From contig NZ_ATVJ01000001.1 of assembly GCF_000420665.1 (NCBI RefSeq), forward strand, positions 1,178,001 to 1,242,000: a stretch of 64,000 nt of DNA, written 5' to 3'. The translations under genes and the position numbers were made by a program. Below the pieces are notes generated by a model that worked only from the letters and a program-made list of their open reading frames with translations, searched no databases and was not told the origin of the DNA. Positions 16,329 to 24,972 of the stretch are shown piece after piece. This DNA is from Ponticaulis koreensis DSM 19734. GTDB lineage: Bacteria > Pseudomonadota > Alphaproteobacteria > Caulobacterales > Hyphomonadaceae. Every line of letters starts with the position of its first letter. Within the stretch, counting starts at the first letter, position 1.

Positions 16329-18113
16329 ATGACGGGCAGTAAGCTCAAAGAAAAATTTACGTGGTTCTTCCGTATGACGGAAGAAGACCATCGCGCATCC
16401 GAAGCGCTCGGTGCTGTTCTCGTTAAAGATCTTGTATTTCGCATCGGTATTGAACTTGTTTTGGTCGTCTTATGGGCTCTGTGCGGGCAGGTCGAATTTG
16501 CGCTGATCTGGCTTGCACTGGTTGTTCCGGCGGAGTTCGGCGAGGTAGTTCTTGAACAGCTGAAGAAGCGGGATAAGAACCCGGGCGATGGGTATCTGTA
16601 CGGCCAGTTTTTTGTCTCTTTGTTTGGCGGCGGAACATGGGCTGGCGGCGGTGTTTATCTCTGGAGCACTGGCGATATTGTCCTGATGGCGAGCGGCCTT
16701 TTGATGGTTGTTGGGGTCACAGCGCATGTAACTTTCAAGTATTCTGACTGGATCAAGGGCGCGATTGTCGCCGCTATACCACCTTTGACAGGTTTGCTCG
16801 CGCTCGCGCTCCTGCCAATGCCGTTTGTGATAACTGTACCGGAACGTATCCTTATCATCGTCGCGATCGGTGGGCTCATCTATTATATGCTCATAGTCGC
16901 GGTGGCGGATGTTCAAAAGCAGATCAAATTGAAACAAGCCCTCGCGGCGGCATCCGAGGCGAGCCGTACCAAGTCTATTTTTCTCGCAAATATGAGTCAT
17001 GAAATCCGTACACCGATGAATGGCGTTCTTGGTATGGCTGAAATGCTGGGGCGGACACAGCTTGATGGCAATCAAAAGGAAATGGTGTCGGTAATCCGTT
17101 CATCAGGTGATGCACTGATCGGTGTCATTGATGATATTCTGGACCTTTCCAAAATCGAAGCAGGTCATCTGGAACTCGATCATCAGGCCTTCTGGGTGCA
17201 TGATCTTGTGCGCAATCTGGTGATTACTTCTGAACTCAGCGCGCATGCCAAAGGCCTTGAATTCCGCCTCGTCTGGAATAAAGAAGAGCCGCTTTGCCTT
17301 GAGGGCGACGTGCTAAGGCTTCGCCAGATTGTCGGCAATCTTCTCTCCAATGCGATCAAGTTCACCGAAGATGGCGTTGTGACTCTTAACGTCAGGGCGG
17401 ATGTCCTTGAGGATAAGGGCGTTTGTGGGCTGTCCTTTGCAGTGGCCGATACTGGTTCTGGCCTGAGCGATGCAGATCAGGCGCGCATTTTCGAGCCGTT
17501 TGTGCAGGTCGATGATTCACTCAGCCGCCGTCATGGCGGGTCTGGTCTTGGGCTCTCTATTTCGCACCGGATTGCCGCCATGATGAATGGCTCTCTCGGT
17601 GTGCGCAGCAAAAAGGGCGAGGGCGCGGAGTTCTCCTTCTTCTGCGAACTGCCTCTGGCTGATGACTGCGAAACGGCAAGCGAGATCGACATTGAAGACA
17701 TGTCAGGTGATGTGGAGGCGACCCATGGTCATCGCCCGCGTATTCTTGTCGCTGAAGATCATGCTCACAACCGCCGTGTTCTGCAGCTCATGCTCGCAAC
17801 TATGAGCGTGGATGTCTGCTTCGTGGAAGACGGACGTCAGGCTGTTGATGCTTATGAGAATGGCGAGTTTGACCTTCTCCTTCTGGATATCCAGATGCCG
17901 GAACTTACCGGCGTTGAAGCCCTTCACGAGATTCGCCGTATTGATGCTGAACGCCGGCGTCAGGTCGTGCCGGCTCTGGCGCTCACTGCGAATGCCATGA
18001 AACACCAGGTCGACGAGTATATCGAGGCAGGCTTTAACGGCCACGTCGCTAAGCCGATTGTCGTCGAGACCCTCGTGAACACAATGAACGATGCTTTGAC
18101 CAGAATGGGCTGA
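16329..18113 (+). CDS. Membrane hybrid histidine kinase with receiver domain
   Basis: 594 residues. Five or six hydrophobic helices occupy about 30-195, with no periplasmic sensor domain, so it probably senses membrane or intramembrane cues. HisKA follows with His224 in FLANMSHEIRTPMNGVLGM, HATPase with LRQIVGNLLSNAIKFTEDG and GGSGLGLSISHRIA, then a receiver domain with phospho-acceptor Asp520 in LLLDIQMPELTG. No HPt domain is present, so relay must use a separate phosphotransferase (ChpT is the usual one in this class). ATG at 16329 is preferred over a TTG two codons earlier. Confidence 0.92.
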   Translation: MTGSKLKEKFTWFFRMTEEDHRASEALGAVLVKDLVFRIGIELVLVVLWALCGQVEFALIWLALVVPAEFGEVVLEQLKKRDKNPGDGYLYGQFFVSLFGGGTWAGGGVYLWSTGDIVLMASGLLMVVGVTAHVTFKYSDWIKGAIVAAIPPLTGLLALALLPMPFVITVPERILIIVAIGGLIYYMLIVAVADVQKQIKLKQALAAASEASRTKSIFLANMSHEIRTPMNGVLGMAEMLGRTQLDGNQKEMVSVIRSSGDALIGVIDDILDLSKIEAGHLELDHQAFWVHDLVRNLVITSELSAHAKGLEFRLVWNKEEPLCLEGDVLRLRQIVGNLLSNAIKFTEDGVVTLNVRADVLEDKGVCGLSFAVADTGSGLSDADQARIFEPFVQVDDSLSRRHGGSGLGLSISHRIAAMMNGSLGVRSKKGEGAEFSFFCELPLADDCETASEIDIEDMSGDVEATHGHRPRILVAEDHAHNRRVLQLMLATMSVDVCFVEDGRQAVDAYENGEFDLLLLDIQMPELTGVEALHEIRRIDAERRRQVVPALALTANAMKHQVDEYIEAGFNGHVAKPIVVETLVNTMNDALTRMG

Positions 18114-18164
18114 CGCGGCCGCCTGCACGGGGTAGTGTAGGTTGTAACTGCCGGGGGTTTTCCA

Positions 18165-19067
18165 TTGCGTCGCATTGCCCAGTTTGATCTGAACCTGCTT
18201 GAAACCTTCGAGGCGATTTACTCTGAAGGTGGTGTGTCGCGTGCTGCGCGGCACCTTAATCTCTCCCAGCCTGCCGTGAGCCACTCTCTGGCGCGGCTGC
18301 GTGAAGCTTTCAATGACGAGCTGTTTATCCGTGAAGGGAACAACCTCGTACCGACTGCCATGGCGCGGGATATTATCGGCCCGATCCGTGAGGCCCTACG
18401 TAATTTTGGGTTCGCGCTGGCGAGTGCCATGCATTTTGATCCGGCGACCTCCAACCGGTTGTTCCGGGTCGGCATGCGTCTGTCCGGCGAGGCGCCGAAC
18501 TTTGCCTCTCTGGTGACCCATATGCGCGAGGCGGCACCTGAGGTCCGACTGACCAGTGCGCATTTTGCGAGGCAGGATCTCACCAACCTTCTGGCGAATG
18601 GCGATCTGGATCTGGCAATTGATGTCGCCCACAAAGATCGGACCGGCCTGAAGCGGGAATTGCTGCGTCATGACAGCTTCGTCGTCGCCGCGCGTAAGGG
18701 GCATCCGGCCATTGGTGAGGCGCTCACGCTTGATACCTATCTCAAGCTTGAACATGTGTTTGCCTCGCCCCGTTCGGTTGGCCTCGGGCATGAGGATGCG
18801 GCGCTATCAAGGATTGGCCGCGAACGAAAAATTGCTGTACGCTGCCAGAATGCGATGTCGGCCTGGCAGATTGTCTCGCGGACCGATATGATACTCACAC
18901 TGTCACGGCGCTATGCAGAGACGTTTCAGGGGCTTGAAGGCAACGAGCTTCATGAACTGCCGCTCAGCCTGCCGTCCGCAGAAGCTTACATGTACTGGCA
19001 CGAGGCTACAGAGGCCGATCCGGGCCTGATATGGCTAAGAGAGCAGATCAGAGCAGTCATAAACTAA
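18165..19067 (+). CDS. LysR-family transcriptional regulator
   Basis: 300 residues. N-terminal winged helix-turn-helix (LNLLETFEAIYSEGGVSRAA and LSQPAVSHSLARLREAF), then a periplasmic-binding-like effector domain from about 95. The start is a TTG at 18165, preceded by GGGGG, which gives the canonical spacing before the FDLNLL motif; no ATG fits. It is encoded 115 bp upstream of, and in the same direction as, an acyl-CoA dehydrogenase that it may control. Effector unknown. Confidence 0.9.
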   Translation: MRRIAQFDLNLLETFEAIYSEGGVSRAARHLNLSQPAVSHSLARLREAFNDELFIREGNNLVPTAMARDIIGPIREALRNFGFALASAMHFDPATSNRLFRVGMRLSGEAPNFASLVTHMREAAPEVRLTSAHFARQDLTNLLANGDLDLAIDVAHKDRTGLKRELLRHDSFVVAARKGHPAIGEALTLDTYLKLEHVFASPRSVGLGHEDAALSRIGRERKIAVRCQNAMSAWQIVSRTDMILTLSRRYAETFQGLEGNELHELPLSLPSAEAYMYWHEATEADPGLIWLREQIRAVIN

Positions 19068-19182
19068 TCTTTATAAGCGCTTGTGTCACCCATTCGCCAA
19101 AAGAATGAGCTGCATTCAAAAACCGCATTACCAGTTATGGCCTGTGAGCGGCTAAATTCTCCGTCAAAATACGGAGATATCT

Positions 19183-20430
19183 ATGAGCAGCTTTGTTGAC
19201 CCAAGCCTGAAGATGAATGACCTCGAAATGTCGGAAGCATCCGTTCCGCTGTTTGAGGCCGTGAAGAAACACATTGAAGAGAACGTAAAGCCGATCCAGG
19301 AAGAGTATGAAGAACTCGGCCGGACGCTGGAAAACCGCTGGAGCTTCCACCCGCGCCAGCTTGAACTTCTCGAAGGCGCCAAGAACAAAGCCAAAGAGGC
19401 TGGCCTCTGGAACTTCTTCCTGCCGGATTCCCCTATCGGTCATGGTATGACGAACCTCGATTATGCCTACATCGCCGCTGAACTTGGCAAAGTGCCGCTT
19501 GCGTCTGAATCGCTGAACTGTAACGCGCCGGACACCGGCAATATGGAAGTGCTGCAGCATGTCGGCACACCTGAGCAAAAAGAGAAATGGCTTAAGCCCC
19601 TTCTGAATGGTGAGATCCGGTCTGCCTTCGCGATGACAGAGCCGAATGTTGCCTCCTCTGATGCTAAGAACATCTCCACGACGGCGGTTCTGGACGGTGA
19701 TGAGTGGGTCGTCAACGGCGAGAAATACTACATTTCCGGCGCAGGCGATCCGCGTTGCCGCATCATGATCGTCATGGTCAAAACCAGCCCTGACGCCGAG
19801 CCGCACAAACAACAGTCTCAAATTCTCGTGCCACTGCCGCATCCGGGTGTGGAGATTGTCGGCCCGATGCATGTCTTTGGTGAGGACCATGCCCCGCGCG
19901 GCCATATGCATCTGCGCTTTAAAGATGTCCGTGTACCGAAAGAGAATATGCTTCTCGGCGAAGGCCGCGGCTTTGAGATTTCCCAGCTGCGCCTCGGCCC
20001 GGGCCGTATCCACCACTGCATGCGCACAATCGGTAAGGCAGAACGCGCCCTTGATATGATGGTTGAGCGCGGCCTCTCACGCGAGGCGTTTGGCCAGCCG
20101 CTGATCAAGCTCGGCAAAAACCTTGAAACGGTGTCCCGCAACCGGATTGAGATTGAAGCGATGCGCCTCATGGTTCTGAAAGCCGCAAAGGCGATGGATG
20201 TGATGGGCAATAAAGAAGCCCGCATCTGGGTCTCCATGGTCAAGGCGATGGTGCCGGAAAAAGCCTGCAAGATCATCGATGACGCGATCCAGATTCACGG
20301 CGCGACGGGTATTTCCCAGTGGACCCCGCTGGCCGAGCTTTACACCGATATTCGTCACCTTCGCTTTGCCGACGGTCCGGATGAGGTTCACCACATGGTG
20401 GTCGGCCGCGCTGAGCTAAAGCGCCACTAA
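19183..20430 (+). CDS. Acyl-CoA dehydrogenase (ACAD10/11-like)
   Basis: 415 residues. Signatures: AFAMTEPNVASSDAKNI near 150, VVNGEKYYISGAGDPRC, the catalytic-domain helix SREAFGQPLIKLGKNLETVS near 305, and the C-terminal GPDEVHHMVVGRAELKRH that typifies the ACAD10/11-like subgroup. It should oxidise a branched or long acyl-CoA with FAD and pass electrons to ETF. Not closely related to the other acyl-CoA dehydrogenase in the window. A perfect intrinsic terminator follows, so with the upstream LysR gene it forms a self-contained unit. Confidence 0.9.
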   Translation: MSSFVDPSLKMNDLEMSEASVPLFEAVKKHIEENVKPIQEEYEELGRTLENRWSFHPRQLELLEGAKNKAKEAGLWNFFLPDSPIGHGMTNLDYAYIAAELGKVPLASESLNCNAPDTGNMEVLQHVGTPEQKEKWLKPLLNGEIRSAFAMTEPNVASSDAKNISTTAVLDGDEWVVNGEKYYISGAGDPRCRIMIVMVKTSPDAEPHKQQSQILVPLPHPGVEIVGPMHVFGEDHAPRGHMHLRFKDVRVPKENMLLGEGRGFEISQLRLGPGRIHHCMRTIGKAERALDMMVERGLSREAFGQPLIKLGKNLETVSRNRIEIEAMRLMVLKAAKAMDVMGNKEARIWVSMVKAMVPEKACKIIDDAIQIHGATGISQWTPLAELYTDIRHLRFADGPDEVHHMVVGRAELKRH

Positions 20431-20458
20431 ACACAGGTTTCGCTCTGTGATCTTCACA

Positions 20459-20489
20459 CCCGCGCAGTTCGCTGCGCGGGCTTTTTTTT
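20459..20489 (+). terminator. Intrinsic terminator after the acyl-CoA dehydrogenase
   Basis: Nine-base-pair perfect stem CCCGCGCAG / CTGCGCGGG with a TTCG tetraloop and eight T after one C. Confidence 0.93.
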
Positions 20490-20503
20490 AGGTCCAGGCG
20501 TTT

Positions 20504-21055
20504 TCAGACGACAGGTCGTCTGGGCCAGAAGCGTGAATTGCGCAGCAATAACGCACTCACGAGTGAAACGAGAACACCAACGGGCGCGATTTCAGTGAAT
20601 GTGATTGGTAATCGTGTCACTGGATTGCGATAAGTATCCAGAGAAGCTTCGACGGATTGACGATATGTCTCAAGCTCTTCTCCGGTTTTGCCGCTGTTCT
20701 CGACCGCGTTCAACAATACCGTTTCATAGGCATTGATGAACTGATAGTCGGTCAGCAAAAGACTGATCTCCCAAGCGATGGCATAGAAGATGCCGGCAAC
20801 CAGAGTAATGGCGAGCCCCATACCAAATGCGGGTAGGAATTTGATCACCCCACCCTGAGCGATATCGCGATGGCGTTTCATGGCGACGAAGATGAAGATG
20901 AAAGCGACCAACATAGCGGTGTAGCCCATCGCCATCATCTGCATCATGCTTGTAGACAACATCTGCTCAGCGGTGGTCCGGGCTGCCGTGAAATACATGA
21001 AGAGGCCCGTCAACAGGCCTGAAATCAGACCGGACAGCAAAATTCGTTTCAACAT
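20504..21055 (-). CDS. DUF4199 membrane protein
   Basis: 183 residues with four predicted membrane helices: about 7-25, 42-62, 76-96 and 156-176; the loop between the third and fourth is a roughly 55-residue polar segment. The layout and the GMGLAITLVAGIFYAIAWE helix match DUF4199, a bacterial inner-membrane family of unknown function. A LuxR-type membrane regulator lies 108 bp upstream in the same direction, a pairing that suggests the regulator controls or senses through this protein. Confidence 0.78.
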   Translation of the reverse strand: MLKRILLSGLISGLLTGLFMYFTAARTTAEQMLSTSMMQMMAMGYTAMLVAFIFIFVAMKRHRDIAQGGVIKFLPAFGMGLAITLVAGIFYAIAWEISLLLTDYQFINAYETVLLNAVENSGKTGEELETYRQSVEASLDTYRNPVTRLPITFTEIAPVGVLVSLVSALLLRNSRFWPRRPVV

Positions 21056-21163
21056 GCGTTCTCCTTTTCTTTATCTGAACACAGGTTTTTGCTGACGCAA
21101 TCATCGACTTCTGGCGATCACCCAAAGGGGTGATTTTCGTGAAATGCAGATAAATTCAAATAG

Positions 21164-21628
21164 TTAGTCGAGAATCTCAAGCTCCCGCGCTCTGGCAACG
21201 GCTTCTGTGCGGCGGTTTGCTTCCAGCTTTTCAAGCAGACGGGCGATGTGAGTTTTTATCGTATTTGGAGATACGCGTAGTTCAGACGCGATTTCCTTGT
21301 TGGATAGCCCTTTGGCGAGTTCCTGAAGCACTTCATATTCACGATCGGAAATACCGAGTGCTGCACGGGCTCTCGGGTTACCCGCTTCAACAGGCTCCGT
21401 CGCATCGCGAGAGAAGAGACGGGCCCCCAGCCAGATGCCGAGGCAAAGAAAGATAAAAGCGGCAATCCCGATCTGCCAGTCTTTGCCGCCGTCCAGGGTG
21501 TACAAGCCGAAATCCAGCCATTGGATAGCCAGCATCCCACCTGTCAGTATCGTTGCGTACAGCAAAATGGTGGGCAGTGAAAATGGCGCTGCAGTCTTGC
21601 GGCGGGATTTTCGGCGCAATGAAAACAT
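21164..21628 (-). CDS. Membrane-anchored LuxR-type transcriptional regulator
   Basis: 154 residues. Two N-terminal hydrophobic helices (about 18-38 and 48-67) anchor the protein; residues 90-150 are a GerE/LuxR helix-turn-helix: SDREYEVLQELAKGLSNKEI, SELRVSPNTIKTHIARLLEK. No receiver or autoinducer domain is present. It resembles the small membrane LuxR regulators found beside DUF4199 genes. The stimulus is unknown. The start is the ATG preceded by a purine-rich stretch. Confidence 0.85.
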   Translation of the reverse strand: MFSLRRKSRRKTAAPFSLPTILLYATILTGGMLAIQWLDFGLYTLDGGKDWQIGIAAFIFLCLGIWLGARLFSRDATEPVEAGNPRARAALGISDREYEVLQELAKGLSNKEIASELRVSPNTIKTHIARLLEKLEANRRTEAVARARELEILD

Positions 21629-21722
21629 TTGGACCTCGACAGAGAACTTAAAGAGTGCGCTAGCACGATGGGATTGTCTACTGGAGGCGGTCTGGCTGGT
21701 GAGCGAAACTGGCGAAGTAGTA

Positions 21723-22397
21723 CTATCTCTCTAACGACCGGATTTCATCATAGACGCGTACGGGTAGAATAATGGTGGCCATTGCGGTCACGAGAGACAG
21801 GATGATGGTGAAGATGCCTCCGGTGATGGCGCTTGATATGCCGAGGGTTCCGGCAAGCTCCATCAGGAAAAAGACAACCAGCATCAAAATGAGATGGCTG
21901 AACAGGCAGAGCAGTATGCCCACAATGTTCTGCCAAACCATTTGCGCGCTACGCTTTGCGGCTTCAAAACCGTAAAGTTCTTCCACGCAGATCACAGGAA
22001 CGATCAGGATAAGGAAGAAAGAGCCGACAAGCGACAAAAGCAATCCTGGCCCATTTAAACCGGCAATAAACTGCACGGCAAATGCTGGCCATGCAGCGAT
22101 AAGGAATGCGGTTGAGAAGATATCGCCTTTTCGCACGGCATTCGCGCTAAGCTCGAACACGGCATAGCGCTTGGCAATCAGGCTGACAGATACCACGACA
22201 AGGGCAATCAGCGAGGACATGACGGAGACCATTATCGGATGTGGCATGGCGAATAGCCCCCGAAGAATGACTGCTGCAATCAAATCCGGCAGAACAAAGC
22301 CGAATATGGTGACGATCGCGACAAGGCCAGGCCGGTAGAGGGGCAGGGTCCAGACGTCTTTGACGACTCTCAGAACATCTATTTTTCCGGTTTGCAC
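21723..22397 (-). CDS. Hypothetical multi-spanning membrane protein
   Basis: 224 residues, strongly hydrophobic, about six transmembrane helices (roughly 22-45, 53-75, 92-112, 118-140, 160-182, 190-215). The N-terminus is polar (TGKIDVLRVVKDVW). No family recognised beyond a general resemblance to small integral membrane proteins with a glycerophosphoryl-diesterase-like membrane domain. It stands between the LuxR regulator and the repeat-bearing gene, same strand as both, with 69-95 bp gaps that could hold promoters. Confidence 0.65.
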   Translation of the reverse strand: MQTGKIDVLRVVKDVWTLPLYRPGLVAIVTIFGFVLPDLIAAVILRGLFAMPHPIMVSVMSSLIALVVVSVSLIAKRYAVFELSANAVRKGDIFSTAFLIAAWPAFAVQFIAGLNGPGLLLSLVGSFFLILIVPVICVEELYGFEAAKRSAQMVWQNIVGILLCLFSHLILMLVVFFLMELAGTLGISSAITGGIFTIILSLVTAMATIILPVRVYDEIRSLER

Positions 22398-22465
22398 GCG
22401 TATCCCCTGACCTTTGATTCCTCACGCCCATCATCCGGTGAACCGGCCATATATGGCAATGGTTT

Positions 22466-23614
22466 TCAGGTGCGGCGTATCTGGGGCGGGGAAGGCGGCT
22501 CAAAGCGGGAGAGGTCTGGCAGGCGGGAAGAGTGATCATCGCCTGAAGCAAAACCCACACGCGTCAGCGCGCCGACTGCCACATGGTGGAGCCAGTTAAG
22601 GTCTGCGCGTTCGCCTTCATCTTCCGATGAAGCCCATAAATCTTCGGGTGGAAGCCAGTTCTGAAACGGCTGGAACCATAGGGGGTTTGGCGGCCTTGCG
22701 CGGGCCTGCGCCACTGAGACGGTTAAAAGCCCGTCTCTCCTTTTGGGGACGAAGAGTGGTTGATGTGATCCGATCTCCGCTTCGGCTCTGCCTTCGCGAT
22801 AGAACGCGCTCAAGGCTGAGTTCTTGTTGTTCTCCGCGTCAGCTGCGCTTTCGCGATAGAACGCGCTCAAGGCTGAGTTCTTGTTGTTCTCCGCGTCAGC
22901 TGCGCTTTCGCGATAGAACGCGCTCAGGGCTGCGCGCCTGGCTAGCCGTTCGGCCATCTGGTCAGCGCGAGCGAGTATGCGCGGCAAACGGGCCATACGG
23001 GCGATCAGATAGGACGCATCGACAATTGATAGCGGGTCGGGTCGGAAGGCTTTGATGCGGGCACGGGTGGAGCGGCTCTTGCCGCCCCCGAAGACTGGCG
23101 TGGTCACGGTGAAACCGCCAATAGGCGGCGTCGTGGCGGTGAGGCGGCGCAGTTCCAGCTCCTGCTGCCATGCGAGGCCGCTGGGCTCTTTTTGGGTTTG
23201 GTCTCGCAATCCATTCGGATTGCATAGACCGGGCTCAAGGCTGTGTTGGTTTGAATTGCTCGCGTGCAGATCGTCGCCGAAACCTACGGCACGCTGCGCC
23301 TGCGCACTTGCTTGTGGTTTCGAGAACAGGGACCGGTAGAGTTCAGGATTGGCCTGCGCCTTCTCGATTAGAATAGCTGTCAGCCAGAGGATGAAGCATC
23401 TCAGCTGATATTCCGCGCGGCGGATATGGGTGAGCAGTGTCTCGTAACACCGGCGCTGCATATGGCGCGGCTTGTCAGTCGGGCGCGGCGTCTCGCATTC
23501 AAATTCCAGATACCCGTCCGCATAAGCCTCAACGCTGCCAAGATTATGGCGGATGCGTCTCGCCATCACGCTGGGCGAGTTCTTATCCGGAAGAGAGGCG
23601 GGCGCGTCATGCAT
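22466..23614 (-). CDS. Hypothetical protein with in-frame 19-residue tandem repeats
   Basis: 382 residues, not recognised. The ends look like an ordinary conserved protein (SVEAYADGYLEFECETPRPT; helix-rich 60-95; a C-terminal proline-rich tail), but the middle contains SALSAFYRESAADAENNKN-type repeats: two full 19-residue copies and one partial, plus a low-complexity Gln/Pro-rich stretch at about 95-150. The DNA repeats are nearly identical and maintain frame. It may therefore be a normal gene expanded by insertion of small palindromic DNA. The insert has a base composition and codon pattern unlike the rest. Confidence 0.55.
   Translation of the reverse strand: MHDAPASLPDKNSPSVMARRIRHNLGSVEAYADGYLEFECETPRPTDKPRHMQRRCYETLLTHIRRAEYQLRCFILWLTAILIEKAQANPELYRSLFSKPQASAQAQRAVGFGDDLHASNSNQHSLEPGLCNPNGLRDQTQKEPSGLAWQQELELRRLTATTPPIGGFTVTTPVFGGGKSRSTRARIKAFRPDPLSIVDASYLIARMARLPRILARADQMAERLARRAALSAFYRESAADAENNKNSALSAFYRESAADAENNKNSALSAFYREGRAEAEIGSHQPLFVPKRRDGLLTVSVAQARARPPNPLWFQPFQNWLPPEDLWASSEDEGERADLNWLHHVAVGALTRVGFASGDDHSSRLPDLSRFEPPSPPQIRRT
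22775..22930. repeat. 57-bp tandem repeat inside a coding sequence
   Basis: The motif TCGCGATAGAACGCGCTCA recurs at 22794, 22851 and 22908 (exact 57-bp period; the two full units are identical, the third diverges after about 18 nt; a degenerate flank extends left to about 22775). Since 57 is a multiple of three, the host frame is kept. Each unit contains an imperfect inverted repeat (GAAC...CTCA / TGAG...GTTC). Confidence 0.85.
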
Positions 23615-23751
23615 GCCGCTAGTTTAGGGTGGCGCGTGACGCGTTGGAGAAGTTTTGAATTTAGGTGATCGTCTTGGATTGTATTTATGGTGGATTGCGT
23701 GTTGAGCTTGTTCAAATTGCAATATCGAAATGTGGTTTCGAGGTGAGCTGG

Positions 23752-24447
23752 ATGAAAATGTATATAATGACGAGTGCGCTGCTTTTGTTGGCTGCATGTG
23801 CGAGTCAGTCTGGAACAGACCCGGTGAGACCATTCACAAACGCGGATCCACTGGGTGTTGTGGTTTATGAAGTTTCAGAGGAAATGCGGACTCAGCGTAT
23901 TGGTCTCTCAATTGGCCGCTTGGATGGAAACTCACTTGATGTTGTCATGCTGCCCGGGCGTCGAAACGGTCGCGACCCATTCGGGAACTTTTCGTATGCA
24001 GAGGGTGCGATGTCCTATTTTTGGCCACGCTACAATATTGCGTATGTAGACCCCGGAACGTATGCGGTCGAAACAATTCATCATCAGAGTATCTGGCATT
24101 TGTGTTTAGCCGAACAGACGGTGAAATTTGAGGTCAGGCCAGGAGAGGTTACATTTCTCGGACAGTTGATTTCAACAAACGCAGTCCAAGAGATATCTGA
24201 GCGCGCTAGAGAAGAAGGTAGTGAAGTGTTGCGAGGTCAGGCGCCTCGCGTCTATTTCCAGGGTGATTTTACTCCCGTCTCGTTCGCTTTGCCGGATGAT
24301 GCATCACGGGCGCGTTTGCAGACGTATATGTACCAGAATTACCGTTTGTCAGATGCGTCGGTTGTTGGGGCGACGTATGAAACAACTTCATTTGCGGCAG
24401 ATGGCGGGTGGCTTGGATCAGGCTTCCGTCAGCGTTGCGCGGAGTAG
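23752..24447 (+). CDS. Hypothetical lipoprotein
   Basis: 231 residues from the ATG at 23752, with signal sequence MKMYIMTSALLLLAACASQ: lipobox LLAAC, so lipidated Cys around residue 16 and export by Sec. The mature part is beta-rich (YEVSEEMRTQRIGLSIGRLD, YNIAYVDPGTYAVETIHHQS), reminiscent of small outer-membrane-associated lipoproteins, and has Cys-containing segments at its end. No known family identified. GAGGTGAGCTGG precedes the chosen start; the longer in-frame extension to 23665 lacks a signal peptide at its beginning. Confidence 0.6.
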   Translation: MKMYIMTSALLLLAACASQSGTDPVRPFTNADPLGVVVYEVSEEMRTQRIGLSIGRLDGNSLDVVMLPGRRNGRDPFGNFSYAEGAMSYFWPRYNIAYVDPGTYAVETIHHQSIWHLCLAEQTVKFEVRPGEVTFLGQLISTNAVQEISERAREEGSEVLRGQAPRVYFQGDFTPVSFALPDDASRARLQTYMYQNYRLSDASVVGATYETTSFAADGGWLGSGFRQRCAE

Positions 24448-24453
24448 ATCATT

Positions 24454-24492
24454 CTGGGTCCCTGATATTGGCTGCGCCAATTCAGGGATGAC
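24454..24492. repeat. REP-like palindrome, copy A
   Basis: 39-nt element whose arms GTCCCTGA and TCAGGGA surround a 16-nt centre. Identical over 39 nt to the copy at 24907-24945. With copy A' it makes a head-to-head pair separated by 25 bp. Confidence 0.85.
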
Positions 24493-24517
24493 ATTTGAGA
24501 GGCGTGCAATAAAAACG

Positions 24518-24558
24518 GTCATCCCTGAATTCGCCTGAGCGAATGTCAGGGACCCAGA
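24518..24558. repeat. REP-like palindrome, copy A' (inverted)
   Basis: Inverted relative of copy A: GTCATCCCTGAATT...AATGTCAGGGACCCAGA, outer arms identical in reverse complement, centre different. It ends 3 bp before the stop of the GIY-YIG gene. Confidence 0.85.
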
Positions 24559-24560
24559 AA

Positions 24561-24854
24561 TTAAACGACGAACCGCTCATCATAGAGATCGGTCCAGTTC
24601 GGGTTTTCTGTTTCGATAAGCCTTAGTTTCCAGTCACGCTTCCAGCGCTTTATACGCTTTTCCCTGTAGATGGCTCGATTGATGTCGCCATGCTCTTCGA
24701 ACCAGACAAGGCGATGGACTTTGTGCTTTCTTGTAAAGCTGACGCCTTCATTGTTGCGGTGTTCCCAGACACGTCGAAACAAATTGTTCGTCACGCCCGT
24801 ATAGAGCGTTCCATTTCGCTGAGAAGCGAGAATGTAGACGAAATATGCGCTCAT
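24561..24854 (-). CDS. GIY-YIG nuclease-domain protein
   Basis: 97 residues comprising a bare GIY-YIG domain: FVYILASQRNGTLYTGVTNN with the Y-V-Y-I and L-Y-T-G-V motifs, catalytic Arg in NLFRRVWEHRN and Glu in the helix REKRIKRWKR-preceding region. Small stand-alone GIY-YIG proteins of this kind (YhbQ-like) are frequent in alphaproteobacteria and are thought to nick or repair DNA; the substrate is unknown. This copy is enclosed by REP-like palindromes on both sides (24518-24558 and 24907-24945), which is the most suggestive context in the region. Confidence 0.85.
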   Translation of the reverse strand: MSAYFVYILASQRNGTLYTGVTNNLFRRVWEHRNNEGVSFTRKHKVHRLVWFEEHGDINRAIYREKRIKRWKRDWKLRLIETENPNWTDLYDERFVV

Positions 24855-24906
24855 GATGGTCAGAACGTATCATGAACAATTTTGGGTTTCAATTTTGATT
24901 TTTTTA

Positions 24907-24945
24907 CTGGGTCCCTGATATTGGCTGCGCCAATTCAGGGATGAC
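24907..24945. repeat. REP-like palindrome, copy B
   Basis: Exact 39-nt duplicate of copy A, on the other side of the GIY-YIG gene and inverted relative to A'. It ends 27 bp before the mnmA stop. Confidence 0.88.
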
Positions 24946-24972
24946 AGTGATGTGCTGATGGGAGATTAGCGC

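Noticed and set aside
22775-22930. Possible CRISPR array (three 57-bp repeats)
   Set aside because: Repeats are contiguous with no spacers, lie in a coding frame and have no cas genes nearby.
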